Positions 1-13,384 of a stretch of DNA of 64,000 nucleotides are shown piece after piece. The stretch is taken from contig CAIIXF020000005.1 in NCBI GenBank assembly GCA_903813345.2, positions 23,937,375 through 24,001,374 of the forward strand. Direction: 5' to 3'. The notes under the pieces were generated by a model that was not told where the DNA came from, ran no database searches, and saw only the letters and a program-made list of their open reading frames with translations. Numbering within the stretch: the first letter of the stretch is position 1; every line of letters starts with the position of its first letter. The translations under genes were made by a program, and so were the position numbers. The DNA is from Owenia fusiformis. Taxonomy: Eukaryota; Annelida; Polychaeta; Sabellida; Oweniidae.

Positions 1-1609
1 TAAAAACATGACAACATACTTCTGCACAAATCGTGATCAAGTCAAAGTGAATCCAAAAAGGGTCATGCCGCATGTGTGTATACAGAAACATTACCCCGTA
101 ATATCATATACCATCCAATCTTGTCGAATTCCCCAAGGGGCCATTAATGATCACTTAAAGTGAAAGAGAAAACAACATCTGTAATAGTAAATGAATATAG
201 GCAAATCTTATCTTTGAATAATTAACCAACATACGTTATCAGTATTAAAACATATATATTTATCTTCTATATCTGATACGCTTGAAAAGGTCTAAGACTA
301 CGACTGATGTCCTCCAATAACTTGTTAAGCTCTTATAGAAAGCAAAATAAAAACGACCTCCTACATTTATACGGATCTTCAGACAGTTTGAGGCTTCTAT
401 CTCAATGTAAATCAATCAATTTGATGGTAAAAGCTGTCACCATGGTTTTAATAATTCAACTAGGGAGAATATTAACCAAGATATCTCATAGAAAGTGAGA
501 TATGAGCTACAGCTTGCGGAGGTTAGCCATTTATTTATATTACTCTGTGTAGTATACGCTAAAACATTCACTCGCAATACATCAAGCTTGTTTCATAATT
601 CACCAATGCAGATATTCTTTGTTCATTGATCAGTTTGTTAAGTTGGATTAAATTGGCTTTATCCTTTTTGTAATTGTTTGATTATTTGAATATGAGTATT
701 GACCAGTTGCTGATCACTCCACGGTTCCATTAGATGTAGAAGTGTAAGATGAAGTTGTCGTTTTAAGTCAGAAAGAAGTCGAAAACATCAAAGGTATTAA
801 TATTTGGATGATTTATTCATGAAGTCTCAGAGCGAATAGTCATGCAACTATATAACAATTAACTGAGATCGATAATAGAGATGTGTAGTTTGGATTGACA
901 TACCATAATGTATTGTAGGCATACTTTGACAGTCAAATCACAGTTACTGATAATTTCGAAGTCAATATAGTTCCCGTATTTTAGAACTCATCCACAAGAA
1001 AGAAGGTATACTGGATGTCAGAATCCTAATGGATACCTTTAATGTATAAAAAAGTGATATCGTCGACATTATTCAAATGTACCTGGCATTGCCCCCGGGG
1101 TATCGCGATAGCCGCGCCCCTTTGTCTTTATCCTTCCGAACAGCAGATAAAAAGAGCTCTGATGCACCAGAATCCCCCGGGGTATTGCAAGGTAGAAACA
1201 ACAACCAGTAAGATTGTCAACCTTTACTATTGAATTGGGAAAATGACTGAAAGATATTTTTCTTAATATTCGGTTGGAGAATATGAGTATTGTGAGTTGA
1301 TTAGTGTCATTGTCCTGTCTTGTCTCTGTTCAACAATTCTCGTTCACTCTTCGTCGATATTCAGTCCTTGAAAAATAAGTGGGTGGAGTTCCAAATTGTA
1401 TAAGCGAAGCACGATCAATTGAATTGATCACTAAATGATTTACTACCAAGGCTATACCAAATGGCTGTATATAATATAAAATATACTGGTGGCCAGGAGC
1501 TGGATATGGCAGGATATAGAATACATATTTTGGCCATATCCAGTATATGTTTTATTATGCACCTTCTCATGCTCTATCAAGCCTTTAAAGTGTACTTCTT
1601 ACAATTTCG
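1..1609. other. No gene recognised
   Basis: I see no coding or RNA gene here; the open frames are short and compositionally random. A GC-rich inverted pair built on CCCCGGGGTAT lies around 1088-1105 and 1165-1180 and may be a remnant of a small fold-back element. Nothing else stands out. Confidence 0.6.
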
Positions 1610-1870
1610 ATATTTCCCAACAATGAAAACGTCGAAATGTCGTTATTTTCTGAAATTAAAACCGACTATAAATTCAAAATAAACAGTTCAAAAGATTCGA
1701 ACCAATATCTCGGTCATTTCTTGTGAGTTTTGGAATTTTGCGTCAGTAAATAAGACCAAAGTTCATGATTCAAATGTTGAAGTGAACAAAATGGTGGCTG
1801 TTTGAATTCGAATTTTGCCCATATATGGGACAGAATATCGATGTTGCACTCTGGGAGCCAATCTTTCTTG
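1610..1870 (-). repeat. MITE copy, AAGGAGGATTGGCTCC family, truncated
   Basis: This stretch matches the intact element at 33314-33618 over most of its length, including the stretch around GAAAACGTCGAAATGTCG and the end TCTGGGAGCCAATC. It keeps one terminal region (near 1850-1870, mutated to ..TCTTTCTTG) and lacks the other. Related copies lie near 5503-6092 and 55019-56141. Strand is arbitrary because the element is roughly symmetrical. Confidence 0.7.
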
Positions 1871-3199
1871 ACCACAGGTACTATTTTTGAGTCTCTTGCG
1901 TATTCATGTGAAAATTAATTTGATTGGTTCGGTAAACAACAATATGCAAATGTATTTCTTATATTTCCCCTTGCAATCAAATATGAAGAGTCCCATGTGG
2001 CACTTGGATAACTAGATTTTGATATATGAGTCCCTGGAAACCATTTAAGATGATATTTTATGATATTGAAATAAATATCATTTTTATGGATTAATACTAG
2101 AATTGTGTGGATGAAGTTTTAGTCGATTGATGCTAGTTAATGCACTAGAATAGTGGTTGCACTGTCGCAGACCACCAGGTTTTGTAGCCTAAACACGAAG
2201 ACGTTTTCTATAAAGTCGTCAAATGGTTTTACTGAATTGGATTGGATCCGACAAATTAACTTATGCCCATTTAATGTTAGTCCAATGGAAATTTTACGGT
2301 CCGGATGTAACTCACAATTTATCACATAATAATTCTTGGTTTGACTGGTCTGAAATATTTTCTAAATCTAAAGTGATGGAAGCGTGTACGATCTAAGGTA
2401 GTTCCGAATGTTCAGAAATGTTAATGGCCCCATATTATTTTCATTTTACTCATTTTTAGTATTTGCACAAAGATTGAATAAACGTACTTTAGATTATTAG
2501 ATGACGGTTAATAAATATTCAGGATTATGTCAAAAGGGAGAAAAAAATATGACCACATACTATTAAAAAGAGGTCATTTCATTTAGAAGAAAATTATTTA
2601 CCCTCAACTTATTATCTTGGTATATGTGCATACTCTTTGTATTAAACTGAAAGATGTAGACCATTTAGGAATGAGTTAGGTGTTCCAGTGTGAGTCCAAT
2701 TTAGGAAGTCATTGAATTTTTATTTATGTGCATACGTCATCATAAGTTGAGCGAAATCTCTATAATATTCGGAAATTCAAATTCTTTCTCCTATCGCCAA
2801 ATACTAGGGCATATATTTCAACTGACAAGATTCCGTTAATGACAAGGTTTGTTTTACCTACTCTCAGTTGTGAAACTAAACTTTTGATTTAAAATCTTTT
2901 ATTGAGTACAAAACCATAAGTCATCAATGAAACAGTTCAAGTATAAAATTTCCCAATTCTCTTTGGGACTAAAATGCAACAATGGAAAAGACCAAACTGG
3001 AATTGGTAATCTAAAGCACCAAATAGACTGGAAATCTAAAGCAAGATTAGGCTTAATCCACTTTGAAAGAATACATCTGCTATGTTAGTATTGACATGAA
3101 GTCCCTGTTGTTATGGATGAATAAGAAACACAAAAGACAACATTTTGAAAACAACGTCGTAAAACGGGCTCAATCTGGTTGTGGTCGGAAAATATGTCT
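1871..3199. other. No gene recognised
   Basis: No exon-like open frame with convincing splice sites and no repeat structure that I could delimit. Ordinary AT-rich intergenic DNA as far as can be read. Confidence 0.5.
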
Positions 3200-3880
3200 A
3201 AAATAATTAGCTACTTTGTTCATAAACAGTCTTCAATACGTCCATCTCCTTCGCAGTTCGTTCAGGTCGCACCACGTCGATGTGCAACGTCGTATCACGC
3301 GTCCCTTAGTCTTGAAGGTTATCATGACCTGATTACAGAACGGTATGGTCGCCATCGAATTTTGAATGGATTCAAAATTCTAAATCACATTCCCCGTCCG
3401 GGAAAGTCCATGAAGTTCGTAAACAGACCGTAGAACGTTGTAGCTACGTTCATTCCGTTCGCACACAGTTTAAACCCAGTTTTGAAGAACGCAGTGGCAA
3501 CTTGCTTGGTACATGGTGTGATAGCTATATTTTTGCTAACTCGTTGATATATACGTTCTTACTCGCAGTTTTACCCGTTTGCAATTGGTTCTATTTCGTT
3601 CTCAATACGTCCTCAGACAGTTCAACTCGTTGTAAAAACGTCCCTAGTAGGATTGAAGTACGACGGTTGCGTTCGTAGTACGTCCAGCTCGTCGTTAGTA
3701 TGTTGTCACAATAATTCTAAGTTCAAAGAGGACCTACCCGTTCGAGTACGTTCGATGAAGTTTGTAAATAGACCCCAAACAGTTCTAAGTACGTCCAGTC
3801 CGTTCGTATACACAGTTGAAGCCCGTTTTCGAGAACGTAGTGAGAACTAGTTTGGTGTGATAGTAGGGTTTGACAAAGAG
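3200..3880. repeat. Degenerate tandem duplication rich in ACGTCC/GTTCGT
   Basis: Two diverged copies of a unit follow each other, roughly 3407-3530 and 3755-3870, a spacing near 350 bp. Both run through ATGAAGTT(C/T)GTAAA(C/T)AGACC, then CCGTTCG, then a GAACG(C/T)AGTG stretch, and end near TGGTGTGATAG. Shorter pieces of the same vocabulary (AATACGTCC, CAGTTCGTTC) occur at about 3233-3265 and 3600-3650. The region is richer in CpG than its surroundings. I see no protein-coding sense in it. Confidence 0.6.
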
Positions 3881-5502
3881 AGACTCGGATGAATCTGAAT
3901 GTGTGCGTTGCGTTACTGTGCATACACATTTCTATGTTACTTAGCCAGCATGTTAAATAATTCCATTCGGCGTATCGAGGCCACACAACTGTTGACATTT
4001 AGAAAAGAGACAGAAGCTGGAGATGGATGCCCTGATTCTCTAATTCCACCGCTATAAGCTCAAGAAATTAGATTATCCTTTAGCAATTGCATTTAATCTA
4101 GTTAATTTAAGTGAAGTTAAGCAGTAACAATGATTAAAGACCTTGACAGTATTTATTTTAGTGCTGAGTGAAATACGAGAGTAAGATTAAGAAACTAAAA
4201 GAAACCTCAAGATCAAGGATCATACTGTTTGCGGATGATGGTGTCCAGTATAATGAAAATGATACTAGATAATTTGAAATCTCAGACTTGGGTGAAGGTC
4301 TTGAAAACTGTTTTTATTTTCAGTATGAATTTCCGATTTCTCAATATCGTTATCATATCAAGTTTTACTTTTAGTGTTATTATATTACTTGAATGTAATA
4401 TATTGGCATAAACTTAAAATTACTGATGAACTAAACAGATTCAAGCTGCAAATCACGACGACTCTCAAAACACACAAGACCAAAATGAAGACAAATCTGC
4501 CTCCTCAGTTTTATTACACCTTCCTCATGTGGCCTGAAATCAATAGGGCCTTGTCAACATTAGAAAAATGACTCCAGAAGTTATGAAAATCAATACAGAA
4601 AATGTTTTCACTTTTTACTCGATATAATTAAAACATCTCCCATAAGAATTGTTCATTGTAGATTGCCATAACTCACAAAAGTAAGATGGTCAACGGGGAA
4701 TAACTCATTCCGCGGGGGAAAGGGTCAAATTCAAAAAGGAAAATAACAACTAATATAATTTGGAGAGAACCGGGTTGAGTATTACAAACAATTTTTGACA
4801 GCTTTATTTTTGACTTGGAGGTACTTTTGAACCATATTCCTCATTCACCTAGGTCTAATCCCCTTCAATAAGAATAATGAGATATGTGTCATATGTCTTA
4901 GTTGTGATACATTTCTATGATGCGATAGCAAGAGTATCTTTCAGCCACCTGATACCTGCTCTGAAAGATTTCCTTGACAACAATATGTAAATGAATCCCG
5001 GTATAATCATATTTTTATTCCATGATTGGCTGAACACAGGTCACATGCTATGAGCATTTAGAACCGAGTGAATGTTTCATACGTACTGTACAGCTTCGAA
5101 TACAAGATACAAGATCAAGATGAAGATGAAGGTGACCCCGTTTATTACTTGGTCTCGAACTTAACTTTGCGCTCGGGGTATAAAATCCTTTAAGAATTGT
5201 TTATGACCATGATTGTTAATTGATAGTGATAAACTCTTCTCAATTGCAACCTAATGAACTGAAAGGTCCAAATCCACAAAAGAAAGTAACATCATAACTT
5301 CTACATTGTTTCAAAATTTACTCAATGCACTTTTGTAGTTCAACTAATTAATTAATTCCTCTCTATTTAGATCTTTATTTTCACCATCGACCTCATTCTC
5401 ATCTTGCTAGATAACAAAATAAAGTGTAGTTGAATCACGGACTTAAAGATTTCGCATGTTTTGATGACAGCAAACGAATTTCTTCAGATCAGAGACAAGG
5501 AG
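3881..5502. other. No gene recognised
   Basis: Only short open frames are present, none with recognisable protein content. No repeat boundaries could be placed. Confidence 0.5.
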
Positions 5503-6092
5503 GATTGGCTCCAAGAGGAGGGATAGCCCCAGAGTTTAAAGATGACAGACATAATTACCTCTCTTGCTTACCACCTTCGTTCGTTCGAATTTTCATCGGC
5601 TAGTTATCAAATACTACACTTCGATGAGATGTTTTAATTGATATAGGCATATTCTGTACACCTTTCTTTATCTTGATGTGAAATGAGAAGCTATGATATT
5701 GGTTAACACGCCAGAAATGAACATAGTATTATTCGAAGCGTATTTCGAAAATTTTCAAACCGCCATTGATGACGTCATTTGTTTGTCGACTTTTGACCAA
5801 TCAGCGACGATGTCATCTCAATACAGATTTACATTATAAGCGTATGTCATCTTTGAACCCTGGTGTTTCTCCCCCTCTGATTGGCTCCCATGCTTCCAGC
5901 TCGATATTTATTTTTAATCTCCGAGCAATTTGTTCAGTGCTGATTTCTACGGCAAAGTTCGCTTCAAGGGAAATGATATGCTATCGAACTTGACTGATTT
6001 CGACGACATCATTGAAAATGTCGTTATTTTCCGACCTTATAACTGACTGTATATTCAAGATTAGCCATCAAAAGAATTTGAACTAATACTGA
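5503..6092. repeat. Decayed element of the AAGGAGGATTGGCTCC family
   Basis: A terminal motif AAGGAGGATTGGCTCC occurs near 5507. At 6010-6092 there is sequence related to the internal part of the intact copy at 33314-33618 (AATGTCGTTATTTTC, then a TATATTCAAGA stretch and a TTTGAAC stretch). The middle is unrelated and probably holds later insertions or decay. Boundaries are approximate. Confidence 0.45.
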
Positions 6093-6499
6093 TAATAAAT
6101 AATAATGAGTACTGATAATAAACCTGTAACTTTTATATTTTTCATATTTCTGGCTAATATTTCGACTGTACAGCGTTAAGTATTACACTGATGTACTGTG
6201 AAAGTTACAGTAATGTGCTCCTACGGTAAGGTGCTGCTAGGTTGAGTTAAAGGTGGTTCGTGGTGGATCAGGTCTACACGAAAAAAGTTTCAAAATGACC
6301 AACTTAAAATGTGAACATTGCTTCTCAGCTGGGGCACCAACTTGTCACACATCAATGTGATTTCATTAGTACTTTTATGTATTTAATTTCACGTTCGTCA
6401 TTCTGGGATTGGCTGAGCGCAACGATAGTTACTTGAAATGCGTTTTGAAAAGTTTGAAAATTACTGGGGCTTTTCTCGCCTTATCTTTGAATATAGGCC

Positions 6500-6597
6500 A
6501 AATTATCAACAAAATGGGTCTTGGGCCCAAACCCCAATTTCTTTTCTGACTTGAAATTTGCCCCCTCCCCTTGTTAGTTTGCGGATCCGCCCCTGGG
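6500..6597 (-). repeat. Fragment of hAT-like MITE ending CAGGGGCGGATC
   Basis: Read on the - strand this begins CAGGGGCGGATCCGC and continues through AACAAGGGG, AAATTTCAAGTCAGA and TTGGGCCC. It follows the left part of the complete element at 11094-11377. Only one end is present. Confidence 0.6.
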
Positions 6598-6799
6598 TAC
6601 CATGCATTTCAATAACTATTTCTTTATTTTTTCATTGTGTTATCCATCATCATATCATTAATGAAATGTTTCTGAATTGCACCATTATGGATATTGCTTT
6701 TAACACCTATATTTGCTATATAGCATGATTCTAAATATAAATCTGCGGAATCCCCTAAGGAAAAGTCAATAGATCGTGTGACTGTGAAATAGCAATATC

Positions 6800-7285
6800 A
6801 TTGGGTCGCAACGTGTTGCAACAGTCACTGTGTCTGTGCAACAAGATGGCCTGCCTTCGTTCTGGTACCAACTTTTCGTAAGCTATTTTATCCATTTAAA
6901 CCCATTTCTTGGACGATTTTCTTCATAATCGTATCCGTGCAGTTAGCGCATGATTCCTCGTTAAGAAAATTTGATTAGTATTTATCTTTTATTATCACAA
7001 GCGTTAAAGTCACAGTTTTATTTCCTCGCTTGTAACACATGTACCACTCAACATCTGAAGAACACAAACGGTGTCTGTGTTACAAAAGCGAGGAATTCAA
7101 ACTGGCAATATGGCGCATCGTGATGATGTGGGTGAATACTTAATAATAACCTTTTTGAATCATGAAATTACGCGCTCATTGCATGTATAACGATAATGGA
7201 GAAAATCCTTTGAGAAATGGGTTTAAATGGAGAAAACAAAAAAAATCTGAAAATCTGAAACCAGAAACCATTTTTCACTGCACAA
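6800..7285. repeat. Long-TIR element, GCAACAAGATGG family, copy A
   Basis: The left arm (about 6827-6920) carries GCAACAAGATGGCCTGCC and AAACCCATTTCTTGG. The right arm (about 7195-7285) carries the inverse stretch GAGAAATGGGTTTAAATGG followed by GAGAAAACAAA. The same ordered motifs form the arms of the 2.2 kb element at 51435-53673 and of copy B at 7600-7850, so all three are one family. The exact ends are not clear in this copy. Confidence 0.6.
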
Positions 7286-7559
7286 AAAGCATAAATGAAT
7301 AAAAGATAGTCGTTAGTGATAGACCATTCTGATACTCATAGCATCTTTCTGTTTCACCTAAAACATCATCTCATGGCTGGGAAGATTTGAGATGTCATGG
7401 TTTATCATGATGGTGACTATATTTTCCAATTCCAATTGTTCAGTAATTACATAGCTTTCATGACTGAAAAATGAGTGCAATGATGCGTCGTAATAACTTG
7501 ATCATTTACTAATATTTTCCATTTATAGATTTATTTACTACATCGATAGAATTATGTCT

Positions 7560-7870
7560 AATCGTTCATTCATTTTATGATCACTGGGTCTACAGAGCCG
7601 CCATGTCTGCGCAACAAGATGGCCGCCTTCCGGTAACAGATTTTTGTAAGACATTTTGTTTTCTCCATTTCATCCAGTTCCTTGGTATGGTCGATTTTCT
7701 TTATAATCGTTTGCGTGCAGCTGCGCAAGTTAAAATCTATAGTTTTAGTTATTCACTGAGACGCCGCTCATTAGATAAAGAAAACAAAATATCTTACGAA
7801 AATCTGATACCGGAAAGCAGGCCGTCTTGTTGCACAGAAGCAGTAATTTGGGACTACGTTAAGAGCATGT
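7560..7870. repeat. Long-TIR element, GCAACAAGATGG family, copy B
   Basis: Inverted arms of about 60 bp face each other. The left arm (about 7608-7665) reads GCAACAAGATGGCCGCC then GGTAACAGATTTTTGTAAGA. The right arm (about 7780-7840) reads the inverse, with CTTACGAAAATCTGATACCGG and GTCTTGTTGCAC. An open frame crosses the whole element (7603-7869), but it reads through both arms and is not a recognisable protein, so I do not call it a gene. Confidence 0.65.
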
Positions 7871-8972
7871 GATGCTGTCATATTATAAGTTGATTATTGA
7901 AGTATGGAAATGAAACATGTCATTTCTTGTAAACGTTCCTAAATTAGTATAAGTATGTAGGCTAGCAAGGTGATTTATGACGGACATAAACGCAATAATA
8001 AGGTCAAGGAATACCATTTAATAATGTCATTAATGCCAAATCTTGATCACCAGCGTTTTCATACAGTGACCCAATTATTAATTGAATCACGTCAGCAGTT
8101 CCCTGGTCAATGGATTGATGAGATTGTAAGATTGTATAAATAAAGATTTGAACATCCTAGCTCATTAGATTACTAGTATGTCAGATTGTGAAGTGGGTGA
8201 ATGGTAACTTACAATTCTTAGTTGAATATAAATACTTTCTTGTGTCAAATTTTAAATTCGAACGCTGGCATAAATGATTTGAATCGACTCAGAAAAAAAA
8301 CTTAAGAAAAACCAAGAGAAAAACAAATCAATGTTCCTTATCTTTCGAAATATATTTTCTTGAAAGACGCACAAATCATACAAATGTGGAAGCAGGAAGG
8401 TTTTATCATAATATAAATTCATTTTAAAGCGGTCGATTGTGTAAAAATCACACTTGATTATTTTATACATAGGCAATAATACCAGAAAGTATAAAGAAAT
8501 TGAAACAGAACAATTGAATATGGTTTATTTCATCTCGAGGCAAGACTTTACTCAATAAGATTGCATGTTTCCGAATCATTCATTACACAATTGTGACATT
8601 TTGAAAGAAACATTAGAACAAACCAATACCATAAACCACATCAATCGTCAATAATACAAAAAGAAACTTTCTATAAAGTGAGCCAAAAATATATAAAAGG
8701 TTGAGGACATCTTACATTCAAAGGGCTTTATTCATTCCTCAATCAAGTGATCCCTGGACCAAGGATGGTTGAGGATGATTTGAATGGGACAGCTTTTTCT
8801 GCACGGATCATGAGAAGTTGTATTTTCTAATAAAGTGTGTTTTTGGCTCCTGCAAGGGTGAAAGTCGACGTGCTAATGTTCAATCAACAATAAATGTCAT
8901 CAAAAGGGGAAAGGCCGTCAATTGATGACAGTTCACAAGTGTTAAGATTTTACAGTCTGACCATCCCTGTAA
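7871..8972. other. No gene recognised
   Basis: AT-rich, no credible exon and no delimited repeat. Confidence 0.5.
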
Positions 8973-9115
8973 TGCCTTGGTCACATTTGCTCCGATTTTC
9001 ACGATGGCGCCCGGCCGATTGAGTATTTTTGTTCGAAAATGAATACAATATATTGAACAAAACACTCAATCGGCCGGGCACCGGCCGATGGATCGGAGGA
9101 AATATGACCCAGGCA
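8973..9115. mobile_element. 143-bp fold-back MITE with TAA target duplication
   Basis: The element starts TGCCTTGGTCACATTTGCTC and ends with the inverse, GAGGAAATATGACCCAGGCA. The arms run deep into the element, through a GC-rich stretch containing CCGGCCGAT. TAA flanks it directly on both sides (8970-8972 and 9116-9118). A 3-bp TAA duplication and long inverted repeats fit PIF/Harbinger-type MITEs; that assignment is inference from structure only. It is much richer in GC than its surroundings. Confidence 0.75.
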
Positions 9116-9118
9116 TAA

Positions 9119-11029
9119 TGCACCATTCAAAGGGGTCGGGTTTTTGATAGAGTGCTTCACCCTGGGGCTAGGGACTTTTGATATCCGGTATATTTGATCT
9201 GGTATTATGTTGGCAAAATTGAGTCACTGGGTTGTTACTAGTGTAGTGAATTAGACAGTTTTTTGTCGAAATCAGTTGCCATGGAAATCGATGATGACTT
9301 TTTAAAAATTTCACTTTGAAAACGTTCAACTTGAAATTATAAATTACTAAATAAATAGTGGCCATTTTGAGTTTATCCATAATTCTTGTCTTCAAAAGTC
9401 CAAGAAAACCACTTCATCTTACTTAAAAAAATTACTGATGCAAGAGCAGAGAGGTTTTGGGTATGCTGGCTAAATTACACGACGGCCATTTTGAATTATT
9501 TGATAAATCAGCCATTTTGAGTTTTTCGTAAATCTTCATAATTCCGTTCAACTTAAAATCTTTACAGATGCAATCTTAGCAGATGTGGTAAATGTCGGGA
9601 TATTCAAAATAAGATTCATGAACTTCTTTCCAAACTTCAACTTTTCTGTTAATATTGTATGATGTCTCACGAACTAATATTTGGATGGTAAAGATTATTT
9701 TCACAAGTCCCTTGTAAACCTTCTCTCGTGGGCTGAGAAAATTAGTACATGATTAATAATTAGCAATGTACAGTTGGAAGGAATTTTGATTGAGTTTTGC
9801 ATTTGTATTAGTATAATACAATTGGACGGCGGTCACGAGAGGTTGATGGCATATACATATTGTAAATGCTGAAAATATGTAATTTCTTATTCTCTCGACA
9901 AGATATACAAAACATTCATTCCCCAAATTCAGGAATTGGCGTGTCCGATCTATTTGTCGTTTACGATGGGAGAAGAAATCAATGAATAAAGTAGAAATAT
10001 ATTCCTGAATAGACAGTGTATATTCACGTTATATTGTAATACTCTGTAAATTAATCATTTGAACTGGTGAATGCAAAGCATATGTTTGCATCCAATTTTG
10101 CTTTCCATTAGAAAACAATTAGTGTGAAGTTACTTCCATTGTATACAATAAGGACTAATGGTTGGTTTCCTGAGCTTGATCACTCCTCCCTTGTCCCGAT
10201 CATTGGAATTAATAATTGATTAAAAGTAGCTTTAAATCTTTATTAATTGGCGATTGGTGAATAACAGAGGGTGTGATGATGAACTTGTTAAATGCATATA
10301 TCCAATGTATATTGACAAATAAAGCAGCAAAAGCAGAAGCGACCGATGAGATCAAATCAAAGACGTGGCATAACATCAGAGCATGTTGCTTGCTATAGCT
10401 AGTGATTTACCAAATGAGTTCTACATAGATTTAATTCACTCAAGTCACACAGTTTCTTACAATATTGGATGCCGAAATACAAAATACAGTTTTCATAAAA
10501 CACATACAAATTTAGTAGATTATTTAGGAAGGATGTACACGTATTATCTTGATGCTAAAAGAGTGTACTTTAATTGAATAAAAACATTTTGTACCCGTGG
10601 TAAGTTTTTTAATGTTTTGAACTCCTTTTTGCATTTCAATACTTTCATATTTTATGATTTACCCAATAAAAACCGACTGAAGTGTGCTTATCTACAAAAT
10701 AACTCAGAACTTCTCGCTAAAACAGTTATATCATCGCTCAGCCATTCTAATACTAGTAAACTCATATAAATAAGTGCTCTTAGGATACCCATAGAGCAAA
10801 TATTACTATGTTGGTGTATTACGCAGAGCTGGTATACCTACAAGTGCTTAATTCTTCAAACATCAGGAATGGAGAACTATAAAGCAAGACAACTAAAAAA
10901 ATCACATCCTGAAACGTGTGTCAGCATCATAAAGCGTTTGGGAACGACGAAAAGTTCGTAAGACGCCAGGATGATCAAAACAATTCCTCGCTATTCAAAA
11001 CACTGAGCAACCTCCTAGAAAAAGAATCA
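9119..11029. other. No gene recognised
   Basis: Short GGCCATTTTGA-type words recur at about 9360, 9483 and 9510, as in decayed dispersed repeats. No exon, RNA gene or delimited element could be supported. Confidence 0.5.
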
Positions 11030-12690
11030 TATGAATAGTCCATGGTATGAAATCTCTAGGACGTCTAATAAAGGAGATGGTAGCACACTATAGCAGGGGC
11101 GGATCTGGGAAGCAACAAGGGGGGGGGGTCCAAATTTCAGGTCAGAGAAAAAACCGTCCGCCCCTTGGGCCCCTAAAACCCAAAAGTGGGCCCAAATTTT
11201 GAAATTTTGAGGCCCATTTTCTTCAAAATTTGGCCTGAAATTTAAAAATGCGGCCTTATAAGGCCCAATTATTACCAAAAAGGCCCACTTTTTGGGGCCT
11301 TAAGGCCTTTTTTGGCCCCAATTTTTTTTTCTGGGCCCAGGGCCCCCAGCCCCCCCCCCCCCCCTAATCCGCCAGTGCTATAGCGCAGCGATATTTGACC
11401 TAACATTAACATACCTACATATGTTCCCTAATAATTTTTATTATAACCGTTTAATATACTTCCGGCTTTTAGGGTGAATTATGCCTGCCATTAACAGAGG
11501 TAAAAAAAATACCAAAAAATAAAATCCCAATTTTTCACAATTTGGAGAACACAATGCAACAGAAAATAATACAAAACTATTTTAAATATATGATCAAGGT
11601 TTCTAAGCTATACGTTTAAGGTTATTTTTCTTATCAATACCAAAACATTTTGTAATCAGTGCATCGACGTTTTGTATTGTATCTCAGGTATTACTAATAA
11701 GATTAATGCTACAAATGAATCACTTTTATATAGAATTACAAATGCTTAAATTATGTAAGTTTTTCACAAAATAGGTCTCAATACGGACTCTTATTCAGCG
11801 GTGAACATTAAAGATAAAGGAGAGCCTATTGCTCTTCCTTGACTAATTGGGAAGTTATTTTTCTCGTAGTTAGATATAGCTCAGTTGCTTATAAAAAAAA
11901 CACCAAGACTTGGTCGAACTCCTGAATGATTGAGAAAAATGGTTATCAATTATCTTCCTAAAATCTGCTTATATCCAGCGGTAAGGTCAAAGAAGAAACA
12001 ACCATCTGAAAACTTGATGATAGCCACAAGGAACGTCGAGGAAGAATTGCAAGGCGTTCGATTGCATATGACTCTAATTGATTATTAGACATGCCCTTGG
12101 AATATATGAACATTTAAATACCTCTGTAACATTTAATTTGATATAAATCTTACCTATTTGTTATTGTATTATGTTCTATAAAACATGAACAATAATTTGT
12201 TGTTTGACCCCTTGCGATTATATGGAAAACATCTGGTAATGAGATGTTTTAAATGGTAAGAAAACTAATATATTCCAAATCATAAATTATCTTAATATTC
12301 CACACAATTTTTGTTTAATCTGCTTGGCTCATATTTGAAAAATCAGACAAAATCTGAAAAACACACTTGCGTAATTACACTAATTAAACACCGACATCCA
12401 CAGTAAAATTAAAGTATATTTTTACATTACAATAGTCTATTTTTTGTTCGTATGCTTAGAATCACGGTCAGAGTCTTATAAAATGTATAAAAGTTCGAAT
12501 CAAAATATTTACGTCTTTTGACCCCTTGTGATGAAAGACATTTTTCGACCCGAAAGCCGGAAGTTTTTTCAGCAAATGGTATTTTAAAAGAATCAAGACA
12601 TATGCACCTCCATAAATATTGCTTCAAATATTGCTGCGCTATAGTGTGCTACGGATCCTTCATATTCGGAAGTCATACCATGGACTAATT
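11030..12690. repeat. Large inverted-repeat structure interrupted by a hAT-like MITE
   Basis: About 11035-11093 plus 11378-11480 is an imperfect inverse of about 12540-12690. Shared words include TAGTCCATGGTATGA, TAGCACACTATAGCGCAGC and ACTTCCGGCTTT. The left arm is split by the element at 11094-11377, while the right arm keeps the uninterrupted junction near 12634-12652. The ~1 kb between the arms (11.5-12.5 kb) has no recognisable gene. This is probably an old long-TIR transposon. Family unknown. Confidence 0.55.
11094..11377 (+). mobile_element. 284-bp hAT-like MITE, GGCCC-rich
   Basis: The left end is CAGGGGCGGATCTGG and the right end CCGCCAGTG, so the terminal inverse reads CACTGGCGG against CAGGGGCGG. 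It is flanked on both sides by CTATAG (11088-11093 and 11378-11383). The inverse copy at about 12640 has a single CTATAG, confirming the insertion. The interior has long G and C runs and many GGCCC words alternating with A/T runs, making it self-complementary. CAGGGGCGGATC ends are common in hAT-type MITEs, but a 6-7 bp duplication is shorter than the usual 8 bp, so the superfamily is tentative. Confidence 0.7.
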
Positions 12691-13384
12691 CGTTCGCAAG
12701 CGCTTAGATTTTCTTCATCATGATACCGATACACGTTTGTGCCTAAAGGAAGGTAAAGATTCTGCCTACATCTTGTGAAATCGTACCTCCGAGGCTGCTC
12801 CTTTTGTTACCGAAACGGATCCATTTTAATTTCGTAAACATTTTGAAGCCACAGTGAAAAGTGATAGTTTATATGCTCATAAAGTCGTATACGTATGACA
12901 ACGATTAATCACCAAATAGGTTTTATCACGCAGGTGTGAGACAAAAGTGACAAAATTAAGAAATATTAATCTTTTGGGATATACTCAACTGTCTGACTGT
13001 GAGTGTACAGAATGCAAGTGAATTCCAAAACGAGGAAAATGTTAATCTGATTGTGTGGGTGCATCAGTACTTAGATAAGAAATTAAGATAATCCCATTGC
13101 AGGTACAGTACCTCAGGATGCAACTAGCTTAAGACAAATGAAGTAGATATATTTCCTTTACCTGTAAAATATAAACGCATGGTGGTGTTTTGGAAACATG
13201 GATACAAAGGGTAGGTAAGTTAAAATAGGTATTTCTAAAATTAAAATGGTCAATGCAATAAACACTAAAGCGCTACTTCAACACTTACAGGGCATCAACA
13301 TCCTTTTTATTTTCTAGTCACTGTGGTAGACTAGCTCGTACATGAATCATTACGGGAATAGCAGTCAAATGTCGTATTTCCTGT
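12691..13384. repeat. Fragment related to the CACTGGTG element, then unannotated DNA
   Basis: About 12720-12840 shares ordered words with the right half of the element at 27642-28128: a GATACCGATACACGTTTGTG stretch, GATTCTGCCTACA and TTACCGAAACGG. It is a diverged remnant without ends. From about 12850 to 13384 I see nothing that can be named. Confidence 0.4.
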
